Below the pieces are notes generated by a model. That model had not been told where the DNA came from. It searched no databases and was given only the letters and a program-made list of their open reading frames with translations. The position numbers were made by a program, and so were the translations under genes. This document shows positions 18,670 through 27,651 of a stretch of DNA of 64,000 nt, one piece after another. How positions within the stretch are numbered: position 1 is the first letter of the stretch; each line of letters starts with the position of its first letter. The stretch comes from Acetobacteraceae bacterium (GTDB lineage: Bacteria > Pseudomonadota > Alphaproteobacteria > Acetobacterales > Acetobacteraceae): assembly GCA_027451405.1 (NCBI GenBank), contig DAIDJM010000002.1:62001-126000 (forward strand), in the 5' to 3' direction.

Positions 18670-21600
18670 ATGGACAGCGCCACGCTCCCGCCCGACACCG
18701 TTCTGCGACCCGACGCCCCAGTCACGCTCGACGACAAATATGCGCGCTTCGATGGGCGCGTTTACCTCACGGGCATTCAGGCGCTGGTGCGGCTGCCGAT
18801 CGTGCAGCAGCGGCGCGATCGCGCCGCGGGGCTGCATACCGCCGGCTTCATCTCCGGCTACCGGGGTTCGCCGCTCGGCGGCTACGATCTGGCGCTGTGG
18901 GGTGCGCGCCGTCATCTCGAGGCGCACGACATCCGTTTCCAGCCGGGCATCAACGAGGATCTTGCCGCGACCGCGGTCTGGGGCAGCCAGCAGATCGGCC
19001 TGATCCCCGAGCCGCGCTATGATGGCGTGTTCGGGCTCTGGTACGGCAAGGGCCCGGGTGTCGACCGTTCGGGCGACGTGCTGAAGCACGCGACCTATCA
19101 GGGCACGGCCAAGCATGGCGGCGCGATCGCGCTTTGCGGCGACGATCATGGCGCGCGTTCCTCGACGCTCGCGCACCAGAGCGATTTCGCGCTGATCCAT
19201 TACGGGATGCCGCTGCTCAACCCGGCGACGGTCGAGGAATTGCTGCTCTACGGGCTGCAGGCCTGGGCGATGTCGCGCTTCTCGGGCAGCTGGATCGGCA
19301 TGAAGGCGCTGACCGACACGGTCGAGGGCGGCGCCTCGATCCCGGCCGACATGGACCGTCTCACCTTCATAACACCGGATTTCCCGCTGCCGCCCGATGG
19401 GCTCAATATCCGCCCGCGCAACGGCTCGGCGCTCGAAGTCGAGCAACGCCATTACGAGCAACGCCTGCCGGCCGTGCAGGCCTGGGTGCGGGCCAATCGC
19501 ATGGATCGGCTGGCCTGGGGCGGCGCGCGGCGGCACCGGCTCGGCATCGTCTCGACCGGCAAGGCGTATCTCGATGTGGTCGAGGCGCTGCGCGGTCTGG
19601 GGCTCGACGAGGCGCGCACCGCGGCCCTCGGCATCGGCGTCTATAAGGTGGCGCTGGCCTGGCCGCTGGAGCCTGCGGGCTTACGTGAATTCGCCGAGAC
19701 TTGCGACGAGATTTTCGTGGTCGAGGAGAAGCGTCCGATCATCGAGGATCAGATTTCCACGATCCTCTACAATCTCCCGGCGGAGCACCGCCCGCGGCTG
19801 ACCGGCAAGCTCGACGAGAACGGCGCGCCGCTGCTCAAGGCGGTCGGCGAACTCGATCCCGATCTGATGCTGCACATCATCGCCAACCGGTTGCGGCCGC
19901 GCATCGACGATCCAGCGTTGCAGGCGAAGATCGCCGCCATCAAGCCGCTCGAGACCGGCATTCCCACGATCTCGTTCGGCGTGAAGGATTTGTTGCGCCC
20001 ACCGAGCTTCTGCGCCGGCTGCCCGCACAATACCTCGACCCGCGTGCCCGACGGCTCGATCGCGGCGGCCGGCATCGGTTGCCACATCATGGCGACCGCG
20101 CTGCCCGACCGGAACACGATGGCCGCGACCCATATGGGCGGCGAGGGCGCCACCTGGATCGGCCAGGCGCCCTTCACCGAGACCAAGCACATCTTCCAGA
20201 ATATCGGCGACGGCACCTATTTCCATTCCGGCCTGCTCGCGATCCGCGCCTCGCTCGCCGCCGGCGTCAACATCACCTACAAGGTGCTGCTGAACGGCGC
20301 GATCGCCATGACCGGCGGCCAGCCGATCGAAGGCGAGGATTTCTCGGGCGCCATCACCGGCCCGCATGTCGCCTCCCAGCTCGCCGCCGAGGGCGTCAAG
20401 CGAATCGCGCTCGTCAGCGACGACCCCACGCGGCATGACCGTGCGCAATATCCGGCGTTCGTCACCTATCACCATCGCGACGAACTCGACGCGGTGCAGC
20501 GCGAACTCCGCGACATCCCCGGCGTCACCGCGATCATCTACGACCAGGCCTGCGCCACCGAGCGCCGGCGCCTGCGCAAGCGCGGCAAGCTCGCCGATCC
20601 GGCCGAGCGGCTTTTCATCCATCCGGAGGTCTGCGAAGGCTGCGGCGATTGCGGCGTGCAGTCGAACTGCATCGCGGTCGAACCGGAGGAAACCAAACTC
20701 GGCCGCAAGCGCCGCATCAACCAATCCGTCTGCAACAAGGATTTTTCCTGCGCCAAGGGGCTCTGCCCGAGCTTCGTCACCGTGCTCGGCGGCCATTTGC
20801 GCGCCCGCGCAGAGGAGGATCTGAGCGACGAGGAGGCGCTGCTCGCGAGCCTGCCCGAGCCCACGCTGCCGCGCATCGGCGAAGTCTATAACGTGCTGCT
20901 CGCCGGCATCGGCGGCAATGGCGTGGTCACGGTCTCGGCGCTGCTCGGCATGGCGGCGCATATCGAAGGCCGCGAGCTGACGGTCCTCGACAATTCCGGC
21001 CTTGCCCAGCGCAACGGTTCGGTCACCAGCCATGTGCGCATCGGCGACGGCGCGCAGCGCCACAGCCCGCGCATCCCCAACGGCGACGTCGATCTCGTGA
21101 TCGGCGCCGATCCGATGGTGGTCGCGATTCCCGAAACGCTGGCGAAACTGGGCCATGGGCGCAGCGCGGTGCTGCTCAACCGGTTCGTCGCGCCCAACGC
21201 CACCTTCGCGAGCAACCCCGACGCCGATTTCCGCTTCGATCCGTTGCTCGAAAAGGTGCGTCCGCGCGCCGATGCCGAGCGGATCATGCAGGTCAACGCG
21301 ACCGCGATCGCCAGCACGATGCTCGGCAACGCGATCGGCGCCAATCTGTTTCTGGTCGGCTATGCCTGGCAGAAGGGCCTGATCCCGCTCGGCCGCGAGA
21401 GCATCCTGCGGGCGATCGAGCTCAACGGCACCGAAGTCGCGATGAACCGCCGCGCCTTCGGGCTCGGCCGGATCGCTGCCGCGCGGCCCGACATGGTGAA
21501 GACCTGGCTGCGGGGCCACGAGGTCGAGCACATTCCCGACACGCTCGGCGATCTGCTCGCCGACCGGATGCCGCGCCTGACCGCCTGGGGCGGGGCACGT

Positions 21601-22200
21601 CATGCGCGCCGCTATCGCGCGCTCGTGGCGAAGATGGAGCAGGCCGAAGCGCGCATCCCCGGGCAGGACGGACGACTGGCCCGGGCGGTCGCGCATGTCG
21701 CGGCCAAGCTCATGACCTACAAGGACGAATACGAGGTCGCGCGCCTCTACGCCGATCCGGGTTTCGCCGCGCGGCTTCGCGAGACGTTCGAAGGCGAGAT
21801 CACGCTGAACTACAATCTCGCGCCGCCGCTGCTGTCGCCCCGCGAGAAGCGCACCGGCCGGCCGCGCAAGCGCCGGTTCGGCGCCTGGATGGGCACCAAT
21901 TTCCGTCTGCTGGCGAAATTGCGGTTCCTGCGCGGCACGCCGCTCGATCTGTTCGGCTACATGGAACATCGCCGCATGGAGCGCGGCCTGGTGCGCGATT
22001 ATGCCGAGCTGGTGGGTTCGGTGGCGGCGCAGTTGACGCCGGACAATTATGCGGCGGCGGAGCCGGTGCTGCGGGCCCATGACCAGGTGCGCGGGTTCGA
22101 CGTGGTGAAGGATGCATCGGTGGCGCGGGTGCGGAAGGCGCTGCCGGCCTTGGTCGAGGTGTTCGAGCGGGCCACTGCCGCACGCGCCGCGGCCGAGTGA
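18670..22200 (+). CDS. Indolepyruvate ferredoxin oxidoreductase, fused alpha-gamma protein
   Basis: 1176 residues. Oxidatively decarboxylates aryl-2-oxo acids (indolepyruvate, phenylpyruvate) to aryl-CoA using thiamine diphosphate and a low-potential acceptor. The N-terminal part carries the pyrimidine-binding and core regions (EEKRPIIEDQI). The thiamine-diphosphate half includes FCAGCPHNTSTR near residue 446. A cysteine-rich CEGCGDCG...CNKDFSCAKGLCP region near 655-700 resembles an iron-sulfur site. The gamma-subunit domain starts at GIGGNGVVTVSALLG near 747. This single-chain layout is common in proteobacteria. Followed by a PcaF-like thiolase and a thioesterase, suggesting aromatic amino-acid catabolism. 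Confidence 0.93.
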   Translation: MDSATLPPDTVLRPDAPVTLDDKYARFDGRVYLTGIQALVRLPIVQQRRDRAAGLHTAGFISGYRGSPLGGYDLALWGARRHLEAHDIRFQPGINEDLAATAVWGSQQIGLIPEPRYDGVFGLWYGKGPGVDRSGDVLKHATYQGTAKHGGAIALCGDDHGARSSTLAHQSDFALIHYGMPLLNPATVEELLLYGLQAWAMSRFSGSWIGMKALTDTVEGGASIPADMDRLTFITPDFPLPPDGLNIRPRNGSALEVEQRHYEQRLPAVQAWVRANRMDRLAWGGARRHRLGIVSTGKAYLDVVEALRGLGLDEARTAALGIGVYKVALAWPLEPAGLREFAETCDEIFVVEEKRPIIEDQISTILYNLPAEHRPRLTGKLDENGAPLLKAVGELDPDLMLHIIANRLRPRIDDPALQAKIAAIKPLETGIPTISFGVKDLLRPPSFCAGCPHNTSTRVPDGSIAAAGIGCHIMATALPDRNTMAATHMGGEGATWIGQAPFTETKHIFQNIGDGTYFHSGLLAIRASLAAGVNITYKVLLNGAIAMTGGQPIEGEDFSGAITGPHVASQLAAEGVKRIALVSDDPTRHDRAQYPAFVTYHHRDELDAVQRELRDIPGVTAIIYDQACATERRRLRKRGKLADPAERLFIHPEVCEGCGDCGVQSNCIAVEPEETKLGRKRRINQSVCNKDFSCAKGLCPSFVTVLGGHLRARAEEDLSDEEALLASLPEPTLPRIGEVYNVLLAGIGGNGVVTVSALLGMAAHIEGRELTVLDNSGLAQRNGSVTSHVRIGDGAQRHSPRIPNGDVDLVIGADPMVVAIPETLAKLGHGRSAVLLNRFVAPNATFASNPDADFRFDPLLEKVRPRADAERIMQVNATAIASTMLGNAIGANLFLVGYAWQKGLIPLGRESILRAIELNGTEVAMNRRAFGLGRIAAARPDMVKTWLRGHEVEHIPDTLGDLLADRMPRLTAWGGARHARRYRALVAKMEQAEARIPGQDGRLARAVAHVAAKLMTYKDEYEVARLYADPGFAARLRETFEGEITLNYNLAPPLLSPREKRTGRPRKRRFGAWMGTNFRLLAKLRFLRGTPLDLFGYMEHRRMERGLVRDYAELVGSVAAQLTPDNYAAAEPVLRAHDQVRGFDVVKDASVARVRKALPALVEVFERATAARAAAE

Positions 22201-22234
22201 GGTGCCCGGACCGATGGCGCACTGGCCGCAAGCC

Positions 22235-22264
22235 ACTGGGGTCGCGAAAGGCCCCAGACCCCGT
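22235..22264 (+). repeat. Dispersed repeat, degenerate left arm
   Basis: CACTGGGGTC-GCGAAA-GGCCCCAGACCCC: the GGGGCC hairpin plus the CAGACCCC box, with the first hairpin lost. It pairs as an inverted arm with 22309-22377. Confidence 0.6.
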
Positions 22265-22308
22265 CACTTGAGAAAATCGCTCAGCCAGAGCCACTGATTC
22301 GAAGTAAA

Positions 22309-22377
22309 GGGGTCTGGGGCCTTTCGGCCCCAGCGGGTCCCGGGCGGAGCCCGGGCCGCCGGAGGCACGCCTCAACC
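22309..22377 (-). repeat. Dispersed two-hairpin repeat, copy 3
   Basis: Leftward copy: GCCTCCGGC, stem CCCGGGC/GCCCGGG, GGGGCC/GGCCCC with loop GAAA, CAGACCCC. With the degenerate arm at 22235 it encloses a 45-bp spacer (ACTTGAGAAAATCGCTCAGCCAG) resembling that at 47101-47125. It fills the convergent gap between the oxidoreductase and thiolase genes. Confidence 0.85.
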
Positions 22378-22406
22378 AAAACGCATCCCGCTCCAGTGGC
22401 GGCCAT

Positions 22407-23606
<1,200 letters not shown>

Positions 23607-23666
23607 CCCTTGCCGCTTCCGTTCCCCGTCCGATACCTCTTCCAGCGACCGTCGCAGGAGGCCGGC

Positions 23667-24109
23667 ATGTCTCGCTCGGAACTGGAGACGCCTTCCCCGC
23701 CCGACCAGCCCCCCGCGATCCGCACGATCGCCATGCCGGCCGACACCAACCCGGCAGGCGATATTTTCGGCGGCTGGCTCATGGCGCAGATGGACCTCGC
23801 GGCCGGCAATCTCGCCGCCCGCCGGGCCCGCGGCCGCTGCGCGACCGTCGCCGTCGAGAGCATGACCTTTCTCCGTCCGGTGCTGGTGGGCGACGAGGTC
23901 AGCTTGTACGCAACGCTGCTGTCGACCGGACGCACCTCGATGCGGATCGCGGTCGAAGCCTGGCGCCGCAGCCGGGCCGGGGAGAAACGACGCGGGTCAC
24001 GCATGCGGTCTTCACCTTCGTGGCGCTCGATGCGGCCGGCGCGCCCCGCCCGCTGCCGCCGCCGACCGGCTTCCGCGTGGAGCCTGCCTCCTCTATCGTC
24101 GCGCCATGA
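23667..24109 (+). pseudogene. Acyl-CoA thioesterase (hotdog fold) with a 1-base frameshift
   Basis: Starts MSRSELETPSPPDQPP with CAGGAG upstream, then PADTNPAGDIFGGWLMAQMD and SMTFLRPVLVGDEVSLYA, the YciA-type acyl-CoA thioesterase pattern. At about 23979-23988 the phase changes. The first frame gives VEAWRRSRAGEKRRGS, whereas skipping one base restores TRVTHAVFTFVALDAAG to a TGA at 24107-24109. The interval is one base short of a 147-residue protein, consistent with one lost G in GGGGAGAAACG. Either a recent inactivating deletion or a sequencing error. The restored stop overlaps the next ATG (ATGA). Confidence 0.82.
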
Positions 24110-24702
24110 GCGAAGTCGCCCCGGTCACGCCGCACCATCCCGGCTTTGCCGAAGAGGCCGACCTTGCCTGGCACGCGCTGCTGCGCATCTGGCTTGTCGC
24201 CGAACTGCCCTACATCCTGCTGATCATCGCGAGCCTGATCGGGGTCGCCTGGACCAGCCTCTCGGGCGAGCCTGCCAGCCATTACTGGGTCGGGATGGCG
24301 CCGCTTTCGGCCGCGGTGTGCATCGCGGTCGGGTGGCGCCATTGCCAGGGCCGCGACCGGCACGTGGCGCTCATCGTCACGCAAATCCTGCAATGGTCCG
24401 CGGTTCTGGTGGCGATGTGGCTTTTGCTGCTGAGCGACGTGCGGGGGCTGCTCAACGACGATTCGATCGGGCTGATGTTCCTCACGCTGATCGCACTCGC
24501 GATCTTCATCTCCGGCTTGTATGGCCGCACCTGGCGGCTCTGCGCGGTCGGAATGTTTCTCGGGGGCGCGGTGCCCATGCTCGCCTGGGTCGAGCGGGCG
24601 GCGCTGATCCTGATCGCGATTGCGATCGGTTTGATTGCGCTGAGCTTCACCTATTGGTGGGGTCGGCGGGCCTATCTGCGGCGGCGGAGCATCCCAGCTT
24701 AG
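24106..24702 (+). CDS. Integral membrane protein of unknown function
   Basis: 198 residues, not recognised. Five hydrophobic segments: about 27-48 (LWLVAELPYILLIIASLIGV region), 63-77, 88-106, 120-136 and 160-180, with a basic C-terminus WWGRRAYLRRRS. No motif suggests a reaction. It is coupled to the thioesterase gene by a 4-bp ATGA overlap, but only if the thioesterase frame is intact; the coupling itself argues that the thioesterase was recently functional. Confidence 0.7.
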   Translation: MSEVAPVTPHHPGFAEEADLAWHALLRIWLVAELPYILLIIASLIGVAWTSLSGEPASHYWVGMAPLSAAVCIAVGWRHCQGRDRHVALIVTQILQWSAVLVAMWLLLLSDVRGLLNDDSIGLMFLTLIALAIFISGLYGRTWRLCAVGMFLGGAVPMLAWVERAALILIAIAIGLIALSFTYWWGRRAYLRRRSIPA

Positions 24703-24749
24703 CCGCGGCCCCCTCCAACAGGGATGCCGCTTGGAGGAACTCGTCGACG

Positions 24750-24777
24750 GTGCCTCCCGCGGGTAGAGCCTCCACCT
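24750..24777 (+). repeat. Fragment of the dispersed repeat
   Basis: TGCCTCCCGCGGGTAGAGCC resembles the first half (GCCTCCGGC box and start of the CAGAGGC stem) with mismatches; the GGGGCC hairpin is absent. Lies between convergent membrane-protein genes. Confidence 0.45.
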
Positions 24778-24802
24778 CAAGCCGAGCGCGCTCCGCTCTC
24801 CA

Positions 24803-25552
24803 TCATGGCGCGGCTGGGGTCTCGCCGATCAGCCATTCGAACGGGGCGGCGTTTGTGCGGATGAGTCCGGCGCGTGGGGCGCCGATGTCGAGGATCGCCA
24901 CGATCACGAGCGACCAGGCGGCGATCAGCAGGGCCGAGAGGCCGCGCAGCGGGGTTGCGCGGACTCCGAGCAGGAAGCCGAGCGCGCCCATGCCGATCAG
25001 GGCGAGGCCGATCAGCAGGACGACCAGTTCTTTCGGGTAGGGGTATGTGCCGGCGTATCGCTGCGCGGTCGTGGCATCGAACACCGCGTTCAGCGCGGTC
25101 TCTAGAGAGACCGTGGGCGGAGTCGGCTGCTGCGCCATGAGCGCGATGAAGCGCTCCCAGATGCGCTGCTGCAGGCTGTTGGTCTGGTCGGTGATGCGGC
25201 CGAGGATGGCGCTGTCGTTCGGTGCGGTCGTGGCCTCGCCCCTTACGCGGGCGTATTCCTGGAGCAGGCGCGCGATGTCGGCGGCCGGGGCGGCGCTGAG
25301 CGCTTCGGCGCGCAGGCGGGCGGTGCCGATGGCATTGGCCTCGTTCAGCGTGCCAGTGCGGCGTTCGGCGAAATGGGCGCTCGCGAAGGACAGGGTGAGG
25401 GCGAGCACGAAGGATTGCAGGCCGAGCAGCGCGCTCACCACGATGCCCACGCTTTCGGGCTGGCCCTCGCGCATGCCGTGATGCCGGCCGGCGCGGAAGC
25501 CGATCTGGTGCATCAGGAACTGGAGGACGAAGAGAGCGGCGAAGAAGAGCAA
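24803..25552 (-). CDS. Bestrophin-like domain (DUF4239) membrane protein
   Basis: 249 residues: an N-terminal helix (FFAALFVLQFLMH), then SVGIVVSALLGLQSFVLALTLSFA, a soluble helical middle containing ANAIGTARLRAEAL, and two C-terminal helices (LVVLLIGLALIGMGALGFLLG, LSALLIAAWSLVIVAILDIG). This is the DUF4239 bestrophin-like pattern; function is unproven. TTG start, 39 bp after thiG, so it may sit in the thiamine transcript. A GCCGGAGGC repeat fragment upstream supplies the likely Shine-Dalgarno. Confidence 0.7.
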   Translation of the reverse strand: MLFFAALFVLQFLMHQIGFRAGRHHGMREGQPESVGIVVSALLGLQSFVLALTLSFASAHFAERRTGTLNEANAIGTARLRAEALSAAPAADIARLLQEYARVRGEATTAPNDSAILGRITDQTNSLQQRIWERFIALMAQQPTPPTVSLETALNAVFDATTAQRYAGTYPYPKELVVLLIGLALIGMGALGFLLGVRATPLRGLSALLIAAWSLVIVAILDIGAPRAGLIRTNAAPFEWLIGETPAAP

Positions 25553-25554
25553 CG

Positions 25555-25577
25555 CACGGGCCTCCGGCGGGCGGGGA
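25555..25577 (-). repeat. Repeat fragment acting as a probable ribosome-binding site
   Basis: Reading leftward, CGCCGGAGGCCCGTGCG directly precedes the TTG of the DUF4239 gene; GGAGG is the Shine-Dalgarno core and GCCGGAGGC is the outer box of the dispersed repeat. Confidence 0.5.
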
Positions 25578-25591
25578 AGCGCTCGCTCCTC

Positions 25592-26389
25592 TCAGCGGAT
25601 CAGACCGGCGAGCGGGCTCGAAGGGTCCGCGCCCATCTTCCGGGGCATACGGCCGGCGAGATAGGCAAGCCGCCCCGCCTCCACCGCGGCGCGCATCGCG
25701 CGCGCCATCCGCACCGGATCGCCGGCATGCGCGATCGCCGAATTGAGCAGCACCGCGTCGCAGCCGATCTCCATCGCGATGCAGGCATCCGACGCGGTGC
25801 CGACCCCGGCATCGACCAGCACCGGCACGCCCGCCTGCGCTTTCAGGATCGAAATCATCGCCGGATTCTGCAGGCCGAGCCCCGAGCCGATCGGCGCGCC
25901 CAGCGGCATGATCGCGACGCAGCCCATCGCTTCCAGGCGCTTCGCCGCCACCGGATCGTCGGCGCAATAGACCATCACCTCGAACCCATCGGCGATCAGC
26001 GCCTCGGCCGCTTCGAGCGTGGCCGGCATGTCGGGATACAGATACGGCGGCGGACCAAGCACTTCGAGCTTCACGAGGTTCCAGCCGCCGGCCTCGCGCG
26101 CGAGGCGCAGCGTGCGCACGGCGTCGCGCGCGGTGTGGCAGCCGGCGGTGTTGGGCAAATAGGTGTAGCGGCGCGGATCGACGAAATCCTGCAGCATGGG
26201 CGCGGCCGGATCGGAGAGGTTCACGCGCCGCACCGCGACCGTCACGATCTCGGCGCCGGAGGCTTCGATCGCGGCGGCGGTCTCTTCGAGGCTCTTGTAT
26301 TTGCCGGTGCCGACGATGAGGCGCGAGGTGAAACGCCGGCCGGCGAGTTCCCAGGAATCGGTGCCGGTGTCGGGCAGGATGGTGTCCAT
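25592..26389 (-). CDS. thiG: Thiazole synthase ThiG
   Basis: Forms the thiazole phosphate of thiamine from 1-deoxyxylulose-5-phosphate, dehydroglycine and ThiS thiocarboxylate. 265 residues, TIM barrel. Visible: [54 protein letters not shown], the Schiff-base lysine in VKLEVLG, and the phosphate loops [13 protein letters not shown] and [13 protein letters not shown]. Six bp downstream of thiS and in its operon, under the TPP riboswitch. Confidence 0.97.
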   Translation of the reverse strand: MDTILPDTGTDSWELAGRRFTSRLIVGTGKYKSLEETAAAIEASGAEIVTVAVRRVNLSDPAAPMLQDFVDPRRYTYLPNTAGCHTARDAVRTLRLAREAGGWNLVKLEVLGPPPYLYPDMPATLEAAEALIADGFEVMVYCADDPVAAKRLEAMGCVAIMPLGAPIGSGLGLQNPAMISILKAQAGVPVLVDAGVGTASDACIAMEIGCDAVLLNSAIAHAGDPVRMARAMRAAVEAGRLAYLAGRMPRKMGADPSSPLAGLIR

Positions 26390-26395
26390 CGCGGG

Positions 26396-26605
26396 TCAGC
26401 CGCCTCCGATGAAATGCACGATTTCGAGCTTGTCGCCCTGGCGCAGCAGCGTGCGGTCGTATTGCGAGCGGGGAACGATCTCCTCGTTGCGCTCCACCGC
26501 GATTTTGCGCGCATCGAGCGCCAGCGCGGCGAGCAGGGCCGCAAGGCTGGTGGGGTCGGCGACGGCGCGGGGCTCGCCGTTCAGCGTGAGTTCGATCGTC
26601 GGCAT
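26396..26605 (-). CDS. thiS: Sulfur carrier protein ThiS
   Basis: 69 residues with a ubiquitin-like fold, ending in the obligatory Gly-Gly (VHFIGGG) that is thiocarboxylated to donate sulfur for the thiazole ring. Begins MPTIELTLNGEPRAV, and VERNEEIVPRSQYDRTLL is family-typical. The ATG at 26605-26603 lies directly after the TPP aptamer, so translation should be ligand-controlled. A longer upstream frame would run through the riboswitch and is not real. Confidence 0.95.
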   Translation of the reverse strand: MPTIELTLNGEPRAVADPTSLAALLAALALDARKIAVERNEEIVPRSQYDRTLLRQGDKLEIVHFIGGG

Positions 26606-26700
26606 CCGTCCCTCCGCCGGCATGACCCGGATCAGGTGCAAGGGTCATCGCCGGCCGGCGAACTCTCAGCCCCGTTCGGGGCTCCCCTCGGTCGAGGGGA
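26606..26700 (-). promoter_or_regulatory. TPP riboswitch (THI element) controlling thiSG
   Basis: On the minus strand the aptamer shows GGGGAGCCCC, GGGGCTGAGAG, GACCCTTGCACCTGATC, CGGGTCATGCC and GGCGGAGGGA, matching the conserved THI-box order. The closing P1 helix can form from CCG (26691-26689) and CGG (26608-26606), immediately before the thiS ATG. The conserved GGAGGGA is also the only Shine-Dalgarno, so ligand binding should directly block translation. A competing hairpin TCCCCTC-GACC-GAGGGGA (26700-26683) overlaps the 5' side of P1 and may be the ON conformation. Confidence 0.95.
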
Positions 26701-26774
26701 GACATCGGGCGGGAGCTGGCGCAAGTCAATTCGGTGACTGGATTTCGCGGCGGGAGCGGCGCAGAAGCGGGGCG

Positions 26775-27638
26775 ATGGATATCGACCCTTTCCGCGAGCG
26801 GCGGCGGGCGCGGCGCAAGCGCCGGCCGCGCTACAAGGGGCCTTCCTTCAACCGCGTGGTGCCGAATCTGCTCACGCTGGTGGGGCTTTGCGCCGGGCTG
26901 ACGGCGATCCGCGCGGCGCTCGACGGGCATTGGCACAAGGCGGCGGTCGCCGTGGTGGTCGCCGGGATCATCGACGGGCTCGACGGACGGATCGCGCGGC
27001 TGCTCAAGGCAGTGTCGCGGTTCGGCGCGGAGTTCGACAGCCTGGCCGATTTCTGCGGCTTCGGGATCGCGCCGGCGCTGATCCTGTATCGCTGGTCGCT
27101 GCAATCGGCGGGGCGGTTCGCCTTCGTGCCCTGCATGATGTTCGCGGTCTGCATGGCGCTGCGGCTGGCGCGCTTCAACGCGGCGCTCGAGACCGGGCCG
27201 AAGCCGGCCTATGCGCAGAGCTTCTTCACCGGCGTGCCGGCGCCGGCGGGCGCGGGGCTCGCGTTGTTTCCGCTGTTCGTGGGGTTCGAGGCGGGGGAAC
27301 TCGGGTTTCCCGCCGTCGCCACACTCGCCCAGAACCCGATCGTGGTGTCGCTGGGGCTGGTGGGCGTCTCCGTGCTGCTGGTGAGCACGCTGCCGGTCTG
27401 GAGCTTCAAGAACTTCAAGCTGCCGAGCGAGGCGGTGCTGCCGCTGCTGCTGGGGACGGGGCTGATGGCGGCGCTGCTGGTGGCCGAGCCCTGGGCGGCG
27501 CTGGCGGCTTGCGGGGTGGTTTATGTCGGGATGCTGCCGTTCAGTTTGCGGAGCTTTCGGCGGCTTCGGGCGGATGCGGAGGAGTTTGCCTCCGGCGGCC
27601 AGGGGGCTTTGCCCCCTGGACCCCCACTGGGGCCGTAG
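26775..27638 (+). CDS. pssA: CDP-diacylglycerol-serine O-phosphatidyltransferase
   Basis: Makes phosphatidylserine from CDP-diacylglycerol and serine at the inner membrane, the precursor of phosphatidylethanolamine. 287 residues, type II enzyme. The CDP-alcohol signature is complete (DGRIAR, then G, D and D: DGx2ARx8Gx3Dx3D within DGLDGRIAR...FDSLAD), followed by about seven membrane helices. The basic N-terminus RERRRARRKRRPRYKG is typical. The last 17 residues (ASGGQGALPPGPPLGP) come from a dispersed repeat, whose hairpin loop supplies the TAG stop. No psd gene adjacent. Confidence 0.93.
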   Translation: MDIDPFRERRRARRKRRPRYKGPSFNRVVPNLLTLVGLCAGLTAIRAALDGHWHKAAVAVVVAGIIDGLDGRIARLLKAVSRFGAEFDSLADFCGFGIAPALILYRWSLQSAGRFAFVPCMMFAVCMALRLARFNAALETGPKPAYAQSFFTGVPAPAGAGLALFPLFVGFEAGELGFPAVATLAQNPIVVSLGLVGVSVLLVSTLPVWSFKNFKLPSEAVLPLLLGTGLMAALLVAEPWAALAACGVVYVGMLPFSLRSFRRLRADAEEFASGGQGALPPGPPLGP

Positions 27639-27651
27639 GCCCCAGACCCCG
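27584..27651 (+). repeat. Dispersed two-hairpin repeat, copy 4 (inside the pssA 3' end)
   Basis: GCCTCCGGC, stem CCAGGGGGC/GCCCCCTGG with loop TTT, GGGGCC/GGCCCC around GTA, then CAGACCCC. Translated as the PssA C-terminus; the stop lies in the second loop. It reaches the stop of the convergent permease gene. Confidence 0.88.

Noticed and set aside
19681-22236. An 851-codon open frame antisense to the indolepyruvate oxidoreductase
   Set aside because: Shadow composition and no ribosome-binding site or domain; the plus-strand protein has full family motifs.
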